Positions 44,664 to 54,900 of a stretch of DNA of 64,000 bases are shown here, piece after piece. A program made the translations under genes and the position numbers. Source of the DNA: Calditrichia bacterium (GTDB lineage Bacteria; Calditrichota; Calditrichia; RBG-13-44-9; J075); the NCBI GenBank assembly GCA_028284445.1, contig JANQRS010000017.1, forward strand, positions 62,001 through 126,000, in the 5' to 3' direction. The notes beneath the pieces are model-generated. The model was not told the origin of the DNA and made no database searches. It saw only the letters and a program-made list of their open reading frames with translations. Position 1 is the first letter of the stretch, and every line of letters starts with the position of its first letter.

Positions 44664-45467
44664 TTACCTCTCGATCTCGTGTCGAAGTTTCATGGCCATT
44701 CGCTTCTCATAAAAGCCCGGGAAGATGCGGGAAATGGCATAGGCCAGTTTGCCAATTGGTGAAAGCACCAGGGTCCGTTTTTTCTTGCGTAATCCTTCCA
44801 GGATGGCATCTGCCACGGTTTCGGGCGAATATATTTTGCCGGTTGTCGAACGCGGATGCTGGTTTAGCTGTCCATCGCCGGCCAGGGCATTCTTGTTGAT
44901 GTTAGTATCGGTAAAACCCGGACAGACCATCATGATATGAACGCCTTTTGGGGCGACCTCGCTGCGGAGCGACTCGAACAGGCCGTGGAGCGCATACTTA
45001 CTGGCGCTATAGCCGCTACGTCCCAAAAGCGGTGAAAAACCGGAAATGCTGCTGATGATAACGATGCTGCCTTTGCTCTTCAATAAGTGAGGGAGTGCCG
45101 CATGTGCACAATAAAGTGAACCAAAATAATTTACCTCCATCACCCGGCGAAAAACGGCAAGCTCCGTTTCAGCAAAAGCGCTGCGGTGGGTAATACCGGC
45201 ATTGTTGACAAGAATATCGACGCCGCCAAAACGGCTGACGGTCTGATTGATGGCTAAGGTGCATTGTTCAGCGTCAGTGACATCGCAGACGCAAGGCCAA
45301 TTAGATATCCCTTCCTCTTTGAGCTGTGCTGCCGTTTCTTTCAGCGCAGCTTCATCGCGATCCAGCAAAGCGATTTTCGCACCGGCGGCGCCAAATCTGC
45401 GGGCGATGGCTTGTCCCATGCCGCCGGCAGCCCCAGTGAGGATGATAGTTTGGTTTGCGAAGTTCAT
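44664..45467 (-). CDS. Short-chain dehydrogenase/reductase
   Basis: A 267-residue classical SDR: ILTGAAGGMGQAIA (NAD(P) Gly motif), ILVNNAGIT (NNAG), IVIISSISG (catalytic Ser) and YSASKYAL (Tyr and Lys). The Arg/Asp pattern after strand 2 (LLDRDE) favours NAD(H). The C-terminal 50 residues (PETVADAILEGLRKKKRTLVL...AYAISRIFPGFYEKRMA) resemble the lipid/steroid-type SDRs that associate with membranes. Substrate unknown. It is 8 bp upstream of the methyltransferase gene and 21 bp after the S41 gene, within the same likely operon. Confidence 0.88.
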   Translation of the reverse strand: MNFANQTIILTGAAGGMGQAIARRFGAAGAKIALLDRDEAALKETAAQLKEEGISNWPCVCDVTDAEQCTLAINQTVSRFGGVDILVNNAGITHRSAFAETELAVFRRVMEVNYFGSLYCAHAALPHLLKSKGSIVIISSISGFSPLLGRSGYSASKYALHGLFESLRSEVAPKGVHIMMVCPGFTDTNINKNALAGDGQLNQHPRSTTGKIYSPETVADAILEGLRKKKRTLVLSPIGKLAYAISRIFPGFYEKRMAMKLRHEIER

Positions 45468-45488
45468 AGATGCCTGATCAAGGTTGCC

Positions 45489-46796
45489 TTACTGAGCGCT
45501 TTTTATGAGAGCCAGCGTGTATGCCATAACCGTATCCACATTGTGCAGAAAATCTTCAATTGGTTGCACAATGTGATGATCCGGCATAATGCCTCTATGC
45601 CAGGGGAAATCCGTGGCGGTTGTGACATACTTATTGCGGCCAATAGCGTAAGATACGCCGGTGTTGGGTAATTTGAAACGGCTTTGTCCGCCGTAGCAGA
45701 GCTGGTTGGCGTTGGCTTCTTCTCCAATCAAGGTGCCAATAGCGAGATGTTTGGCCAGAGAGAGGAAATGAGCGGTAGTAGATGAGCATCCTCCATCGAT
45801 AAGCAAATAAAGATTGCCGCGAAAGGCATTGTCTGCCGGATCGACCGGGGTTTCTTTCTCGTTGAAAGCAGCATCTGAATAATATGTAAATGGTTTTTCA
45901 ACCAGATGTTGTAAGAGGTAGCTGCCGGCATCTGACGGACCGCCGTCGTTCATTCGAAGATCAATAATGAGGTTGGTAATTCCCTTAGCTCTTAGTTCGG
46001 CAAAGCTCTCATCGATGAATGTACGAAAGCGCGGGAATTTATCTCCGTAAAAGGCAAATGAGCGAATGGTCATGAGGGCGGTGTTGGGTTGCTCCGGGAA
46101 TTCCAGGCACAGCCGCTGCTGACAGGTCGCATCCGGATCAATGCGTGGTTTCGGCTTATATGCAGTGAGAGGATTCAGCGAAATGGCGCTTTTTTGCCCC
46201 TTGATCGTGAGGGCATAGCTATCGGAGAATCCCATTGCGTATGGGATATAGGAGGTAACATAGGCATTAAATAACAGCCGTTTATAGCTCTCGTTTTCTC
46301 CCTGCGAGTTAATATGCTCAAATACAATTTCTTGCAATTGCGGAATATCCATGCCGTTGATGGCAAAGATTTCTGCGCCTGCTGAAATCTTATCTCCGTT
46401 AATCAGCGGATCTGATACGTAAAGACGATCATCGATGAACCTTGCTTCGAGAGGGAAGCGCAGCTTCATCGGCAGTATTTTACTTTCCTGATTGAACCAG
46501 CCCAGGCTGCTGTGGCTGCAATTCAAGTTGGCTATGATTTCGCTACACATCCAAATGAATTCACTGAAGGTTGTGCGGTCGTTGATCATCGCTTTCTTGC
46601 TGGCTATTGTTGTCCAAAATTCATCTTTAGGCGTAAAGCGATGCGGCTCAGGATGAGTATTGACCAACGTTGCGGCGAGGGTGTCAATGTCTGCTAGATA
46701 TGCACCCTCGGGATAGACTTTGTAAAAGGCTTCACTGTTCTGGGCAAAACAACTAATAGTCAAGAAGACCATGATTAATATCAGGCGCGTCATCAT
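45489..46796 (-). CDS. Secreted S41 family peptidase (second, divergent)
   Basis: A 435-residue exported protein; signal peptide MMTRLILIMVFLTISCFAQ. Catalytic core in the second half: ITNLIIDLRMNDGGPSDAGSYL, then LYLLIDGGCSSTTAHFLSLA with the nucleophilic Ser, and IGEEANANQLCYGG. The first half (about 25-230) has LADIDTLAATLVNTHPEPHRF and a linker with a PDZ-like GAEIFAINGMDI. It is not closely similar to the S41 protein at 18223-19554. Related proteins often have regulatory or peptide-scavenging roles. GGTAAG precedes ATG 46796; a TTGGAATT repeat fills the gap upstream. Confidence 0.85.
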   Translation of the reverse strand: MMTRLILIMVFLTISCFAQNSEAFYKVYPEGAYLADIDTLAATLVNTHPEPHRFTPKDEFWTTIASKKAMINDRTTFSEFIWMCSEIIANLNCSHSSLGWFNQESKILPMKLRFPLEARFIDDRLYVSDPLINGDKISAGAEIFAINGMDIPQLQEIVFEHINSQGENESYKRLLFNAYVTSYIPYAMGFSDSYALTIKGQKSAISLNPLTAYKPKPRIDPDATCQQRLCLEFPEQPNTALMTIRSFAFYGDKFPRFRTFIDESFAELRAKGITNLIIDLRMNDGGPSDAGSYLLQHLVEKPFTYYSDAAFNEKETPVDPADNAFRGNLYLLIDGGCSSTTAHFLSLAKHLAIGTLIGEEANANQLCYGGQSRFKLPNTGVSYAIGRNKYVTTATDFPWHRGIMPDHHIVQPIEDFLHNVDTVMAYTLALIKSAQ

Positions 46797-46839
46797 TTAT
46801 ACTTACCTTTTGGAATTTTTACTGTTGGAATTTGGGATT

Positions 46840-47844
46840 TCATCTATTTGTCTTCCTGGATTGCAGAAAATACTCGAAAACTTCTCTGGTCGTCTTTTGC
46901 GGTTCGTAGCCGAATTCTTCCTTTAATCGCCGGTTCGATAGCACCGGGCGATAGCGAATAAAGTCCACCTGCTCCGGGCCATATTGGCTTAGCCCTAATG
47001 GTTTTAGGAGGCTTAAGGCCGCACGTACTAAACTAACCGGCAATGCCAGAAATGGCTTTTTGAGCAAGCCGGCAATTTCCTTGAGCGATAATGTGCCGTC
47101 GCCGGCTAAATTGTAAATGCCTTCACGCTGTTCCACGATACCCTTGACGATACAATTTGCAACGTCTTCATCCCATATCAGGACAAAGGGGGTATCACTT
47201 TGACGTAAGCCGGTTATGATAGGTTTATCAAAAAGTGCAGTGATTTGATTGCGAACGCCGGCGCCAAGCACAGTGCCGGGACGAAAAATCAACTGTTTTA
47301 AGTACGGATTCGTTTCCCGGTATTCTACGAGCATCTCCTCGACTTGCCGCTTGTGATCGGAATAGGCGAAGGTCACATTGCCCCGCAGATCATCATCTTC
47401 ATCCAGCCATTCCGGATTATCCGCGTAGTAGCCGTAGGCCGCACCACTACTGGTGACGATTATCTGCCTGACTCGCCTACTGGCCGCTGCTTCCAGCAGG
47501 CGTCGGGTGCCAATGACATCCACTGAATGCTCAAATTCCCGATCGCTATTTTTGCCCGGTGTGACGATCGCAGCCAGATGAACGACTGTATCAATCTTAT
47601 ATGTCGTAATGATTTCAGCAAGATCGGCATCGCGGATATCACCAACGACATATTTTACTCGATCCATGCGCCTATCCGCCGAAGTCTCGCGCACATCGAA
47701 AGAGACGATGTGCTTAAACGACTGCTCATCCTGAACAAGGCGTCGCAGAACCTTGCGTCCGATATAGCCGTTGCCGCCGGTTACCAGAACGTTGAGCGGC
47801 GGAATATTAGTGGTCGGAGATGTCATGAGAACGATGCTTTTCAT
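46840..47844 (-). CDS. NAD(P)-dependent epimerase/dehydratase family protein
   Basis: A 334-residue extended SDR: VLVTGGNGYIGRKVLRRL (GxxGxxG), DIRDADL, VVHLAAIVTPG, IVTSSGAAYGYY and YSDHKRQ (Tyr and Lys of the YxxxK catalytic pair). NFRPG-equivalent is IFRPGTVLG. The family covers nucleotide-sugar epimerases and related atypical SDRs; a short linker to a membrane is absent. Start could be ATG 47844 or 47826 (MTSPTTNI); no clear ribosome binding site for either. It lies 15 bp after modC but its link to molybdate is not obvious. Confidence 0.85.
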   Translation of the reverse strand: MKSIVLMTSPTTNIPPLNVLVTGGNGYIGRKVLRRLVQDEQSFKHIVSFDVRETSADRRMDRVKYVVGDIRDADLAEIITTYKIDTVVHLAAIVTPGKNSDREFEHSVDVIGTRRLLEAAASRRVRQIIVTSSGAAYGYYADNPEWLDEDDDLRGNVTFAYSDHKRQVEEMLVEYRETNPYLKQLIFRPGTVLGAGVRNQITALFDKPIITGLRQSDTPFVLIWDEDVANCIVKGIVEQREGIYNLAGDGTLSLKEIAGLLKKPFLALPVSLVRAALSLLKPLGLSQYGPEQVDFIRYRPVLSNRRLKEEFGYEPQKTTREVFEYFLQSRKTNR

Positions 47845-47859
47845 TGCTGGTTTGATGAA

Positions 47860-48744
47860 TTACTGCGTTTTTGACACCGGCAGTAATACCGGATTAAAGG
47901 CTTTGGATGATACAATGACCGGATCACCAACCTGGAATTTGGCAGCTTCTTCTTCTGTGGCAATTACCTTCACGATGTGATTGCCGATGGAAACAGTCAT
48001 GATGAACACCACGTCGCTGGCTTTCTTCTCCAGGAGTATGCCTTGAAATTTGAACTTACCACTTAATTTTTTCTCAATGAAGATATCTGTCAAACTGCCG
48101 CAGCGGGTAATCCGGCCATTTTCTATCACCGCAACGCGATTTGCCAGACGAAATATCTCTGAAAGATCATGACTGACCATAATGGTAGTGATCCTGAATT
48201 CGCGATGGATTTTGAGGATTTCGTCTTGTAGCTGGCGGCGCATTGCCGGATCGAGCGCCGAAAGTGGTTCATCCAGTAAGAGCAGGGATGGACGCCGAGC
48301 AATGGCCCGTGCCAGCGCGACGCGTTGTTGCTGTCCGCCAGACAGCGTGTCCGGCTTGCGCTCTGCAAGCTTGCTCAAGCCGGTAATATCGAGCAAATGA
48401 TCGATAAATTCTGCTGACTGGCCGCGTGCGGCTGCATAGCGGAGATTGCCGGCAACCGTCATGTTCGGGAAGAGGGCATAGTTTTGAAAAACCATACCGA
48501 CCGATCTTTGCCGAGGCTGCAGGTTTAAATTGCGTTCGCTATCCAACCACTCGGCGCCGGCGACCTGAATGCTGCCGCTTGCCACGTCCGTTAGCCCCGC
48601 CAGAATTCTCAACAGCGTTGTTTTTCCGGCACCCGAAGGCCCATAGAGCACTATAAATTCTCCAGCTTCGACCTCCAACTGAACATCGAGCAGCATTGAA
48701 CCATTGGCGGCCTGCAGGGGTTTTTGTACGTCGATGGTCAGCAT
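47860..48744 (-). CDS. modC: Molybdate ABC transporter ATP-binding protein ModC
   Basis: A 294-residue ABC ATPase: Walker A GPSGAGKTT, Q-loop VFQNYALF, signature LSGGQQQRVALARA, Walker B LLLLDEPLSALD and the His switch VSHD. The last 70 residues hold a Mop/TOBE oxyanion domain (FKFQGILLEKKASDVVFIMTVSIG), which marks ModC among ABC ATPases. ATG 48744 is taken; a TTG at 48750 overlapping the modB stop is possible. It powers molybdate (or tungstate) import with ModB and ModA, encoded just upstream. Confidence 0.9.
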   Translation of the reverse strand: MLTIDVQKPLQAANGSMLLDVQLEVEAGEFIVLYGPSGAGKTTLLRILAGLTDVASGSIQVAGAEWLDSERNLNLQPRQRSVGMVFQNYALFPNMTVAGNLRYAAARGQSAEFIDHLLDITGLSKLAERKPDTLSGGQQQRVALARAIARRPSLLLLDEPLSALDPAMRRQLQDEILKIHREFRITTIMVSHDLSEIFRLANRVAVIENGRITRCGSLTDIFIEKKLSGKFKFQGILLEKKASDVVFIMTVSIGNHIVKVIATEEEAAKFQVGDPVIVSSKAFNPVLLPVSKTQ

Positions 48745-48746
48745 GC

Positions 48747-49448
48747 TCAAAAGGCCCGCAGGTTTTCCCGGTTCAACAAATAGACGCTTAACAGAATAAC
48801 GAATGCCAGGACAAATAAAATCAGCGCATAGCTGTGGGCCGCCGCGAAATTCAGGGCTTCAACCTCATCATAAATGGCGATCGATGCCACGCGTGTTTCT
48901 GCGGGGATGCTGCCCCCGATCATCAATACGACCCCAAATTCCCCAATGGTGTGGGCAAAGGTGACAACTGTAGCGGTTATTATTGCCGGTTTGATGTTTG
49001 GCAGCAGAACATGAAAGAAGCTGGAAAGATGCGACTTCCCCAGTGTTTGTGCGGCTTCATGCAGACTGGCCGGTAGGCTTTGGAAACCGGATTGAATCGG
49101 GTTAACCATGAATGGCAAACTGTAGATTATAGATGCAATAACCAATCCTTCAAAGGAAAAGACCAGGCGAATATCGAACCACGATTCCAGGCGGCTGCCT
49201 AGCCAGCCGTCACGGCCAAAAGCAAGCAAGAGATAGAATCCGAGAACGGTAGGGGGCAATACCAGCGGCATGCTGACCAGGGTTTGCACGAGCAATTTGA
49301 AACGGCTTTTCCAGACGGACAATGCGTAGGCAATCGGGATTCCGATCAGCAGCAGAATCAGCGTTGTAACAATTGCCAGCTTGGCGGTCAAATAAAGAGG
49401 TTGCCAGTTAATATCCACCGGGACCGCCTTTATTTTTTGATGTGGCAT
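48747..49448 (-). CDS. modB: Molybdate ABC transporter permease ModB
   Basis: A 233-residue inner-membrane permease with five to six hydrophobic helices (LAIVTTLILLLIGIPIAYAL; VLPPTVLGFYLLLAFG; IASIIYSLPFMV; YALILFVLAFVILLSVYL). The EAA loop that docks with ModC is LHEAAQTLGKSHLSSFFHVLLP, and PLVLPPTVLGF is typical for ModB. The start overlaps the upstream di-Mop gene by 98 codon-frame-shifted bases in total span of 41 bp (49408-49448), unusually long for coupled genes, and its end abuts modC. Confidence 0.92.
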   Translation of the reverse strand: MPHQKIKAVPVDINWQPLYLTAKLAIVTTLILLLIGIPIAYALSVWKSRFKLLVQTLVSMPLVLPPTVLGFYLLLAFGRDGWLGSRLESWFDIRLVFSFEGLVIASIIYSLPFMVNPIQSGFQSLPASLHEAAQTLGKSHLSSFFHVLLPNIKPAIITATVVTFAHTIGEFGVVLMIGGSIPAETRVASIAIYDEVEALNFAAAHSYALILFVLAFVILLSVYLLNRENLRAF

Positions 49449-49845
49449 TTGCCAGTATCATCACTTCATTGGCCTTGATATATCCAACGACCTGATCTCC
49501 CTTCTTCAACCGTAGACGCTTTGCTGAGCCACTGGTAATAATCGAGACGATCTCAAATTGATCAAATTGTAACGTGATCCTGCTCAGTATCTCGCCGGTC
49601 TGAACACGTATGATTTTTGCCGGCAGCCTATTCCGTAAGCTCAGCTCATCGAAGACCTGCAAACCGATGGATACTTCAGTCTCTTTGAAAAGCACTTCCA
49701 CTGTATTGTCGAGCTGCAAATAAGAGGCAGTTTCTGCTGTTTCTATGATGACGGCGCTCATGCTATGACCGGCAACATCGAGTTTAATCAGGGAAATATC
49801 ATCGCCCGATTCAATCGCGGTTATAGTGGCAGGTAACTTGTTCAT
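49408..49845 (-). CDS. Di-Mop (molybdate-binding, TOBE) protein
   Basis: A 145-residue protein made of two TOBE/Mop-like halves: residues 1-66 (NKLPATITAIESGDDISLIKLD ... SYLQLDNTVEVLFKETEV) and 70-134 (RNRLPAKIIRVQTGEILSRI ... KKGDQVVGYIKANEVMILA). Each half has the 'Ala-x-Ile-x-x-Ile/Val' opening and the 'G-x-x-V-x-x-x-I-K-(A/S)-x-x-V' closing strand of molbindins. Such proteins store or sense molybdate or tungstate. Encoded between modA (ATGA overlap) and modB (41-bp overlap), so made together with the transporter. It has no HTH, so it is not ModE itself. Confidence 0.8.
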   Translation of the reverse strand: MNKLPATITAIESGDDISLIKLDVAGHSMSAVIIETAETASYLQLDNTVEVLFKETEVSIGLQVFDELSLRNRLPAKIIRVQTGEILSRITLQFDQFEIVSIITSGSAKRLRLKKGDQVVGYIKANEVMILANATSKNKGGPGGY

Positions 49846-50597
49846 GGCAACCGGTAACCAAACTTTCGAAATATGGCTGCCGCTTGCGCAGAATAGAGAA
49901 AGTCGTAGAACTGAAGGGTGGCCTGCAGCGCTTGGTGATTGTCCGTTTTTATAATGACGGCACTCTGCGCAATGGGGGCGTAGAGGGTCGAATCCACATA
50001 GGTCCAGTGGCCTTTGTTCTTGCCATCAGTGGAGTAAAGCACAGACTGTGACGTGAGGGCGAGTCGAACGGCATTCGTCAACACATACTGGTTTACCTGG
50101 TTGACGCTGCGGCCGTAAATAAGCTTGCTTTCCAATTCAGGCGCTAGCGCCTGAATGACAGCCATTGCCTGCTTGCCGTAGGGAGCAATTCGCGGATTTG
50201 CGATGGCAATTCGTCGTAGCGATTTATCTCTTAGCAGCGGGAGAATACCATCTGCGCTGTTTACGGCGAGACTCCACCAAACCAGTTTCCCGTAGGCGTA
50301 GACCTTCGGAGGCTCAAGTGCTAAACCTGTCCGATAAATCTGTTGCGGATACGACGTATCCGCTGAAAGAAAGATATGAAAAGGAGCGTGATTGAGAATC
50401 TGGGCGGTGAGCTTTCCGGAAGATCCGGCAACCATTTGCACCTTGACTGCCGGATTTCCCTGTGCGTATACGGATATGATTTCTTCAACAGCAAAGCGGG
50501 CATTCGCAGAGACGGCTATGGTTATTTCCTGGGCTGCTGCTGTCCAAAATGCAGAACTTATCAGGACACAGAGCAACATTCTACTTCCGGACTTCAA
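49842..50597 (-). CDS. modA: Molybdate ABC transporter substrate-binding protein ModA
   Basis: A periplasmic binding protein of 251 residues from TTG 50597 (AAGGAAGG upstream) or 245 from ATG 50579 (CGGAAG upstream); both leave a signal peptide ending TAAAQ. ITIAVSANARFAVEEI, VAGSSGKLTAQI and HIFLSADTSYP are the ModA signature segments binding the oxyanion through backbone and Ser/Thr hydroxyls; IAIANPRIAPYGKQA follows. First gene of modA-mop-modB-modC. The 72 bp before it show no clear ModE box or Moco riboswitch. Confidence 0.9.
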   Translation of the reverse strand: MKSGSRMLLCVLISSAFWTAAAQEITIAVSANARFAVEEIISVYAQGNPAVKVQMVAGSSGKLTAQILNHAPFHIFLSADTSYPQQIYRTGLALEPPKVYAYGKLVWWSLAVNSADGILPLLRDKSLRRIAIANPRIAPYGKQAMAVIQALAPELESKLIYGRSVNQVNQYVLTNAVRLALTSQSVLYSTDGKNKGHWTYVDSTLYAPIAQSAVIIKTDNHQALQATLQFYDFLYSAQAAAIFRKFGYRLP

Positions 50598-50669
50598 TCC
50601 TGTCCTTCCTTGTCATAATGATACCGGCCAATTGCCAGTAGCCAATATTACCACTGTTCGTCTTCAAAA

Positions 50670-51761
50670 TCAAGGCAGCCGCAACTGTAGCAGCAGCGGG
50701 AGATGGTCCGAAATAGTCCAGGTGTCTTGCTGACGCACATAGGCGCTGTCGATCGTTAGCGTATGCGGAAAAAAGAAATAATCGATGGTTTTGTTCGGGG
50801 CCTTAAACGCCGGGTTGTTGGGGAATTGGGTATAGAAATCGCGATATGATGGTCCACTGATATCATCGAGAGATGGAAAGGCTGCATATTTTTCATAGAG
50901 TGGAAAGATGTCTGTTTGACCGGTGCGGTGACTGCTATCGGATGGTAATGGCCCATCCCAGGTGTGTCCGGGCGGCAGCAGGTTGAAGTCGCCGCCGATT
51001 ATCCAGGGATGCGTTTCTGCATCAACGACGGAAAGAATTTCTATCAGCTTTCCGACCTGACGCTTCATGGTGTCGGTATTATGGGCAAAGGCGTCGAGGT
51101 GGGTGTTAAATACCACCAGCTCTCCACCGTCCGAGATCGCCAAGCGAGTTTCCAGAACTGCCCGTTTAAAGTTGAACTGCCGGCGCAGGATGTCATTTGT
51201 TCGCAAGGGCAGTTGATGACGAACGGCGCTTGTGATTTGAAATCGCGATAGCGTTGATAGCTTCATGCCGGTGGCACCCATAATGTGAGGATGCGGCACA
51301 AAGCGATTCTTCCAGTAAAAGGCGCTGGCATGGTATGGATATACCGGTGATAGCAGTGGTAGCAAGCGCGCCAATTGATCTTCATAATCTGTGCGCTTTG
51401 CGCCGTCATTCACTTCCTGTAGCAGAACAATATCCGGTTGCTCTTCATTGATAATGCGCGCTACTTCGGAAATCGTATTTGATATCGCCTCTGGTGATGG
51501 TCGATTATCCGGCCCGGCATCGCCGGGTAAATCATAAAAGAATACATAGCCTTTACCGGCCATATATTGAACGTTGTAGCTTAAAATTTTGACGGATTGA
51601 CCGGATTCTAGTTGCGGGGCGCTTCCGGAAGCGCGAATTTTCACCGTTTCAAGTGGCACCGGATGCCAGGTTAGGAAGTAGATCAATGCTACAGCCATAA
51701 CGGCCAGCGAAGAGATGGCAACAAAAAGCCACATAAGGCGTTGTCTCCAGGAAGCGGGCAA
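50670..51761 (-). CDS. Endonuclease/exonuclease/phosphatase family protein, membrane-anchored
   Basis: A 363-residue protein with one N-terminal helix (LMWLFVAISSLAVMAVALIYFL, about 9-30) and a periplasmic EEP domain: KILSYNVQYM, DIVLLQEVND (metal Glu), VFNTHLDAF, WIIGGDFNLLP (catalytic Asp/Asn), KTIDYFFF and TISDHLPLLL (Asp-His). All catalytic positions are present. Family members hydrolyse phosphodiesters or phosphomonoesters in nucleic acids, inositol phosphates or sphingomyelin-type lipids; an exported, anchored form favours lipid or extracellular substrates. Start TTG 51761 (AAGGTG upstream) or ATG 51734 (TGGAGA upstream). Promoter of the long minus-strand run probably lies in the 226-bp gap beyond. 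Confidence 0.82.
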   Translation of the reverse strand: MPASWRQRLMWLFVAISSLAVMAVALIYFLTWHPVPLETVKIRASGSAPQLESGQSVKILSYNVQYMAGKGYVFFYDLPGDAGPDNRPSPEAISNTISEVARIINEEQPDIVLLQEVNDGAKRTDYEDQLARLLPLLSPVYPYHASAFYWKNRFVPHPHIMGATGMKLSTLSRFQITSAVRHQLPLRTNDILRRQFNFKRAVLETRLAISDGGELVVFNTHLDAFAHNTDTMKRQVGKLIEILSVVDAETHPWIIGGDFNLLPPGHTWDGPLPSDSSHRTGQTDIFPLYEKYAAFPSLDDISGPSYRDFYTQFPNNPAFKAPNKTIDYFFFPHTLTIDSAYVRQQDTWTISDHLPLLLQLRLP

Positions 51762-51987
51762 AATATCACCTTGGTTTTATTGTTGTTGCCCGGCCAGGTC
51801 CTCACATTGTTAAAGCGGGCATCCAAATATGCTTTCTGAAATGGTACCAGGCAAAGCGAATTGCTTTTTCATGGCTTTGGATTTCAATAACAAAATTGCA
51901 TTGTGTGCAAAATTCCGGTTTCCTGTAAGAGCATTGATTGCTATTATTAAATGAACCAGGAAAGGCTATGTTCAGCCGGAGGACAGC

Positions 51988-54900
51988 ATGTCAGCTGAAA
52001 ATTTCGGGAAAATCCCGTTAAAGAACGGAAAAAATGAACTGCGTGAGCACTCCACCAAGCATAAGGCTGCACAGAGTAACACCGGTTCCGCTCAACCCAT
52101 CTCATTTTCACCGGAAGCATATCGCGAATTCTTTGACTCCATCGCGGATGCCATTGGTGTTATCGCCATGGATGGTACCGTTCGTGAAGCCAATCGCGCT
52201 GCCTGTGACCTCTACGGCTATACCAAAGAAGAAATCATCGGCGCCCCGGCGATCTACGTCCTTACCGAAGGGTGCAAGGATAAAATGGCTGAGGCCCTGG
52301 AGGCCGTAAAGCAAGGCAAAACCCTCACTGTTGAAACGCAAAATTATCGCAAGGACGGCTCTCGCCTGACCACTGAGGTGCGAATTTCTCCGGCGATGTT
52401 TCTTGGCGAAGTGCATATGATGGTCGTCATTCGTGATGCGACCGAACGCACGCGCCTGCGCGACCAGGTATTTCAAAGCGAAGCGCATTTCCGGCAGATT
52501 GCCGAGAATGTCGATGAGATCATGTGGTTGGCAACTATGGAGCGTACGCCGCGATTGATCTATGTGAACTCAGCCTTTCAGGAAATTTACGGTTACAGTG
52601 AAAAAGATATTTATGCAAACCCGCAATTATGGCTGGCTGCCGTACATCCGGACGACAAGGAACGGGTGTCGCTGAAACGCTCTAATGCACTATTTAACGG
52701 CGAAAAGTTTGATGCAAAATTTCGTATTGTGCGTCCCAACGGTGAAATTTGCTGGCTGCATAGCCGGGCATTTGATATCCGGGATGACAGCGGGCAGGTG
52801 CAGCGATTTGCCGGCATTGCCCGTGATATTACTCGCGAAGTTGAAGCGGAGCAGGCGCTAAAAGACAGCGAAGAAAAACGGCGGCTGGCGCTTGAAGCTG
52901 CAAAGGTTGGCGTTTGGGAATGGGATTTTAAGACAAATGATATCATCTTTGATCCGATTTTGATGTCATTCCTTGGATATCCGGAAGAGGTATCAAGGAT
53001 GAGCATTCAGGAATACCTGCACTTTGTTCACCCGGCCGATCTCGAAAACGACATTAAGAATATCCAGGACCATATGCAGGGCAGAACGCCGGAATTTGAA
53101 ACTGAACGTCGCATGCTGCACAAGGATGGTAGCTATCGGACTTGCCTGGTCAGAGGGCATCTCGTATTGGATGATGCTGGTGAGCCCCTGCGTTTTGTAG
53201 GCACGATGATGGATATCGACAACCTGAAGCGGGTTGAGAACTCGTTACGGAGCAAAACCCAGCGCCTGCAAACAATGCGTGATATTCTTGCTGTTATCCT
53301 TAAGGGAGGGGCACTTGAGCAGACCATAAATGCCCTGCTGCGGCGCTTGAAGCAATTGGTCCCCTACAGCCGCGCCAGTATCGTTTTACTGGAAGAGGAT
53401 GGCAAATTTGGCCGTGTGATTGCGATGAGCCTGGAGCAAGATACCGCTGTTCGCAAACACACCCTCATTGATGCCAGTCAGTTGCTGGTGCTCGATAAAA
53501 TCCGTCATGGTGAAATTTTTGTGGCCCACGATCTGCACCTGGAAGAGTATACCACGCCGATTTGGCAGGAAATTATTCACCAGGGGATTCGTTCGCTTGT
53601 GGCCGCGCCGCTTTCCAGCGATCAGGAACTGCTTGGCTATCTCAATGTTGGATCGGATCAGGTACGTGTTTTTACCGATGAGGATACGGAGATCATCGGG
53701 GAAATTGCGGATGAATTGGCGGTCACTATTCGCCAGGCGCGCATGACGGAAGAATTCCGCAAGAAGGCAGTGGCACTTGAAGCGCTGCGCAAGGGCACGC
53801 AGGATATTACCCGCCGGCTAAATCTAAAATCGGTGTTGAAATCCATTGCCGAAAATGTTTGCAAAATCATCAATGCCAAAGCTACGACGATATACATCCT
53901 GGACAAGGGGCGTGAGTATGCTGAATTGCAGGTTGCCCACGGCCCTGGCCCATTCAAAATAGGGCAGCGGGTTGAAATGGGCATGTGCCTGGTTGGACAG
54001 GTTTGGCAAGAGCAGCGCCCGATGAAAGTAGATGAGTATTGCAGTTGGGCGGACAGCTTGCCTGAACTGCGACCGCTGATCAAGGGGGCCGTGATTGGCG
54101 TGCCGATTATGTGGGATAATGAATTTCGCGGTGTAGTTGTTGGCAGCGGTGAAGAAGTTGGTGCTTTTTCTCAGCATGATCTGGACCAACTGGAACTGTT
54201 TGCTTCTCAAGCAGCTATTGCTATTCGCAACGCAGAACTATATGAAGAATTGCTGGAAAATCAGCATCGGCTGAAACGGTTGGCCTCGGAAGTCTCGCTG
54301 GCCGAGGAACACGAGCGGCGCTCCCTTGCTTCCGATTTACACGATCACGTTGGTCAATCGTTGGCGATGGCCAAGAATTTGGTCGCCCAGCTTCACAATA
54401 GTGATCGCAACGGAAATATGGATGAAGCCTTAGGCCAGTTAAATCAATTGCTGTCCCAGAGCATCGCTGACATCCGCTCGCTTATTTTTGAAATCAGTCC
54501 TCCGGTCTTATATGAACTGGGATTTGAACCGGCAGTTGAATGGCTCAGTGAGCAATTCCAGGAAAAACATGGCATCGAAATTCGCTATAGCGATGATGGC
54601 CGGGAAAAACTGCTAGATGAAGATATCTGCATTTTTCTCTTTAAGGCAGTTCGGGAACTGCTGGTAAATATGACCAAGCATGCGCAGGCAACCAGGGCTT
54701 CGATTACTATCTCGCGAGTGGAGGATATGATTGTTCTTGATATTCGCGATAACGGTCGCGGTTTTGATATGAGCCGCATTGATATTGCCAACGGTGGCGC
54801 TGTCGGCTTCGGGCTGTTCAATATTCGTGAACGGGCCGATTACTTTGGTGGCGCATTTGATATTTGTTCCGGTATCGGAGAAGGGACCAGCGTCTTGTTG

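Noticed and set aside
49842..50669. Molybdenum-cofactor riboswitch upstream of modA
   Set aside because: Only 72 bp separate modA from the upstream gene, too short for the Moco element, and no matching stems were seen.
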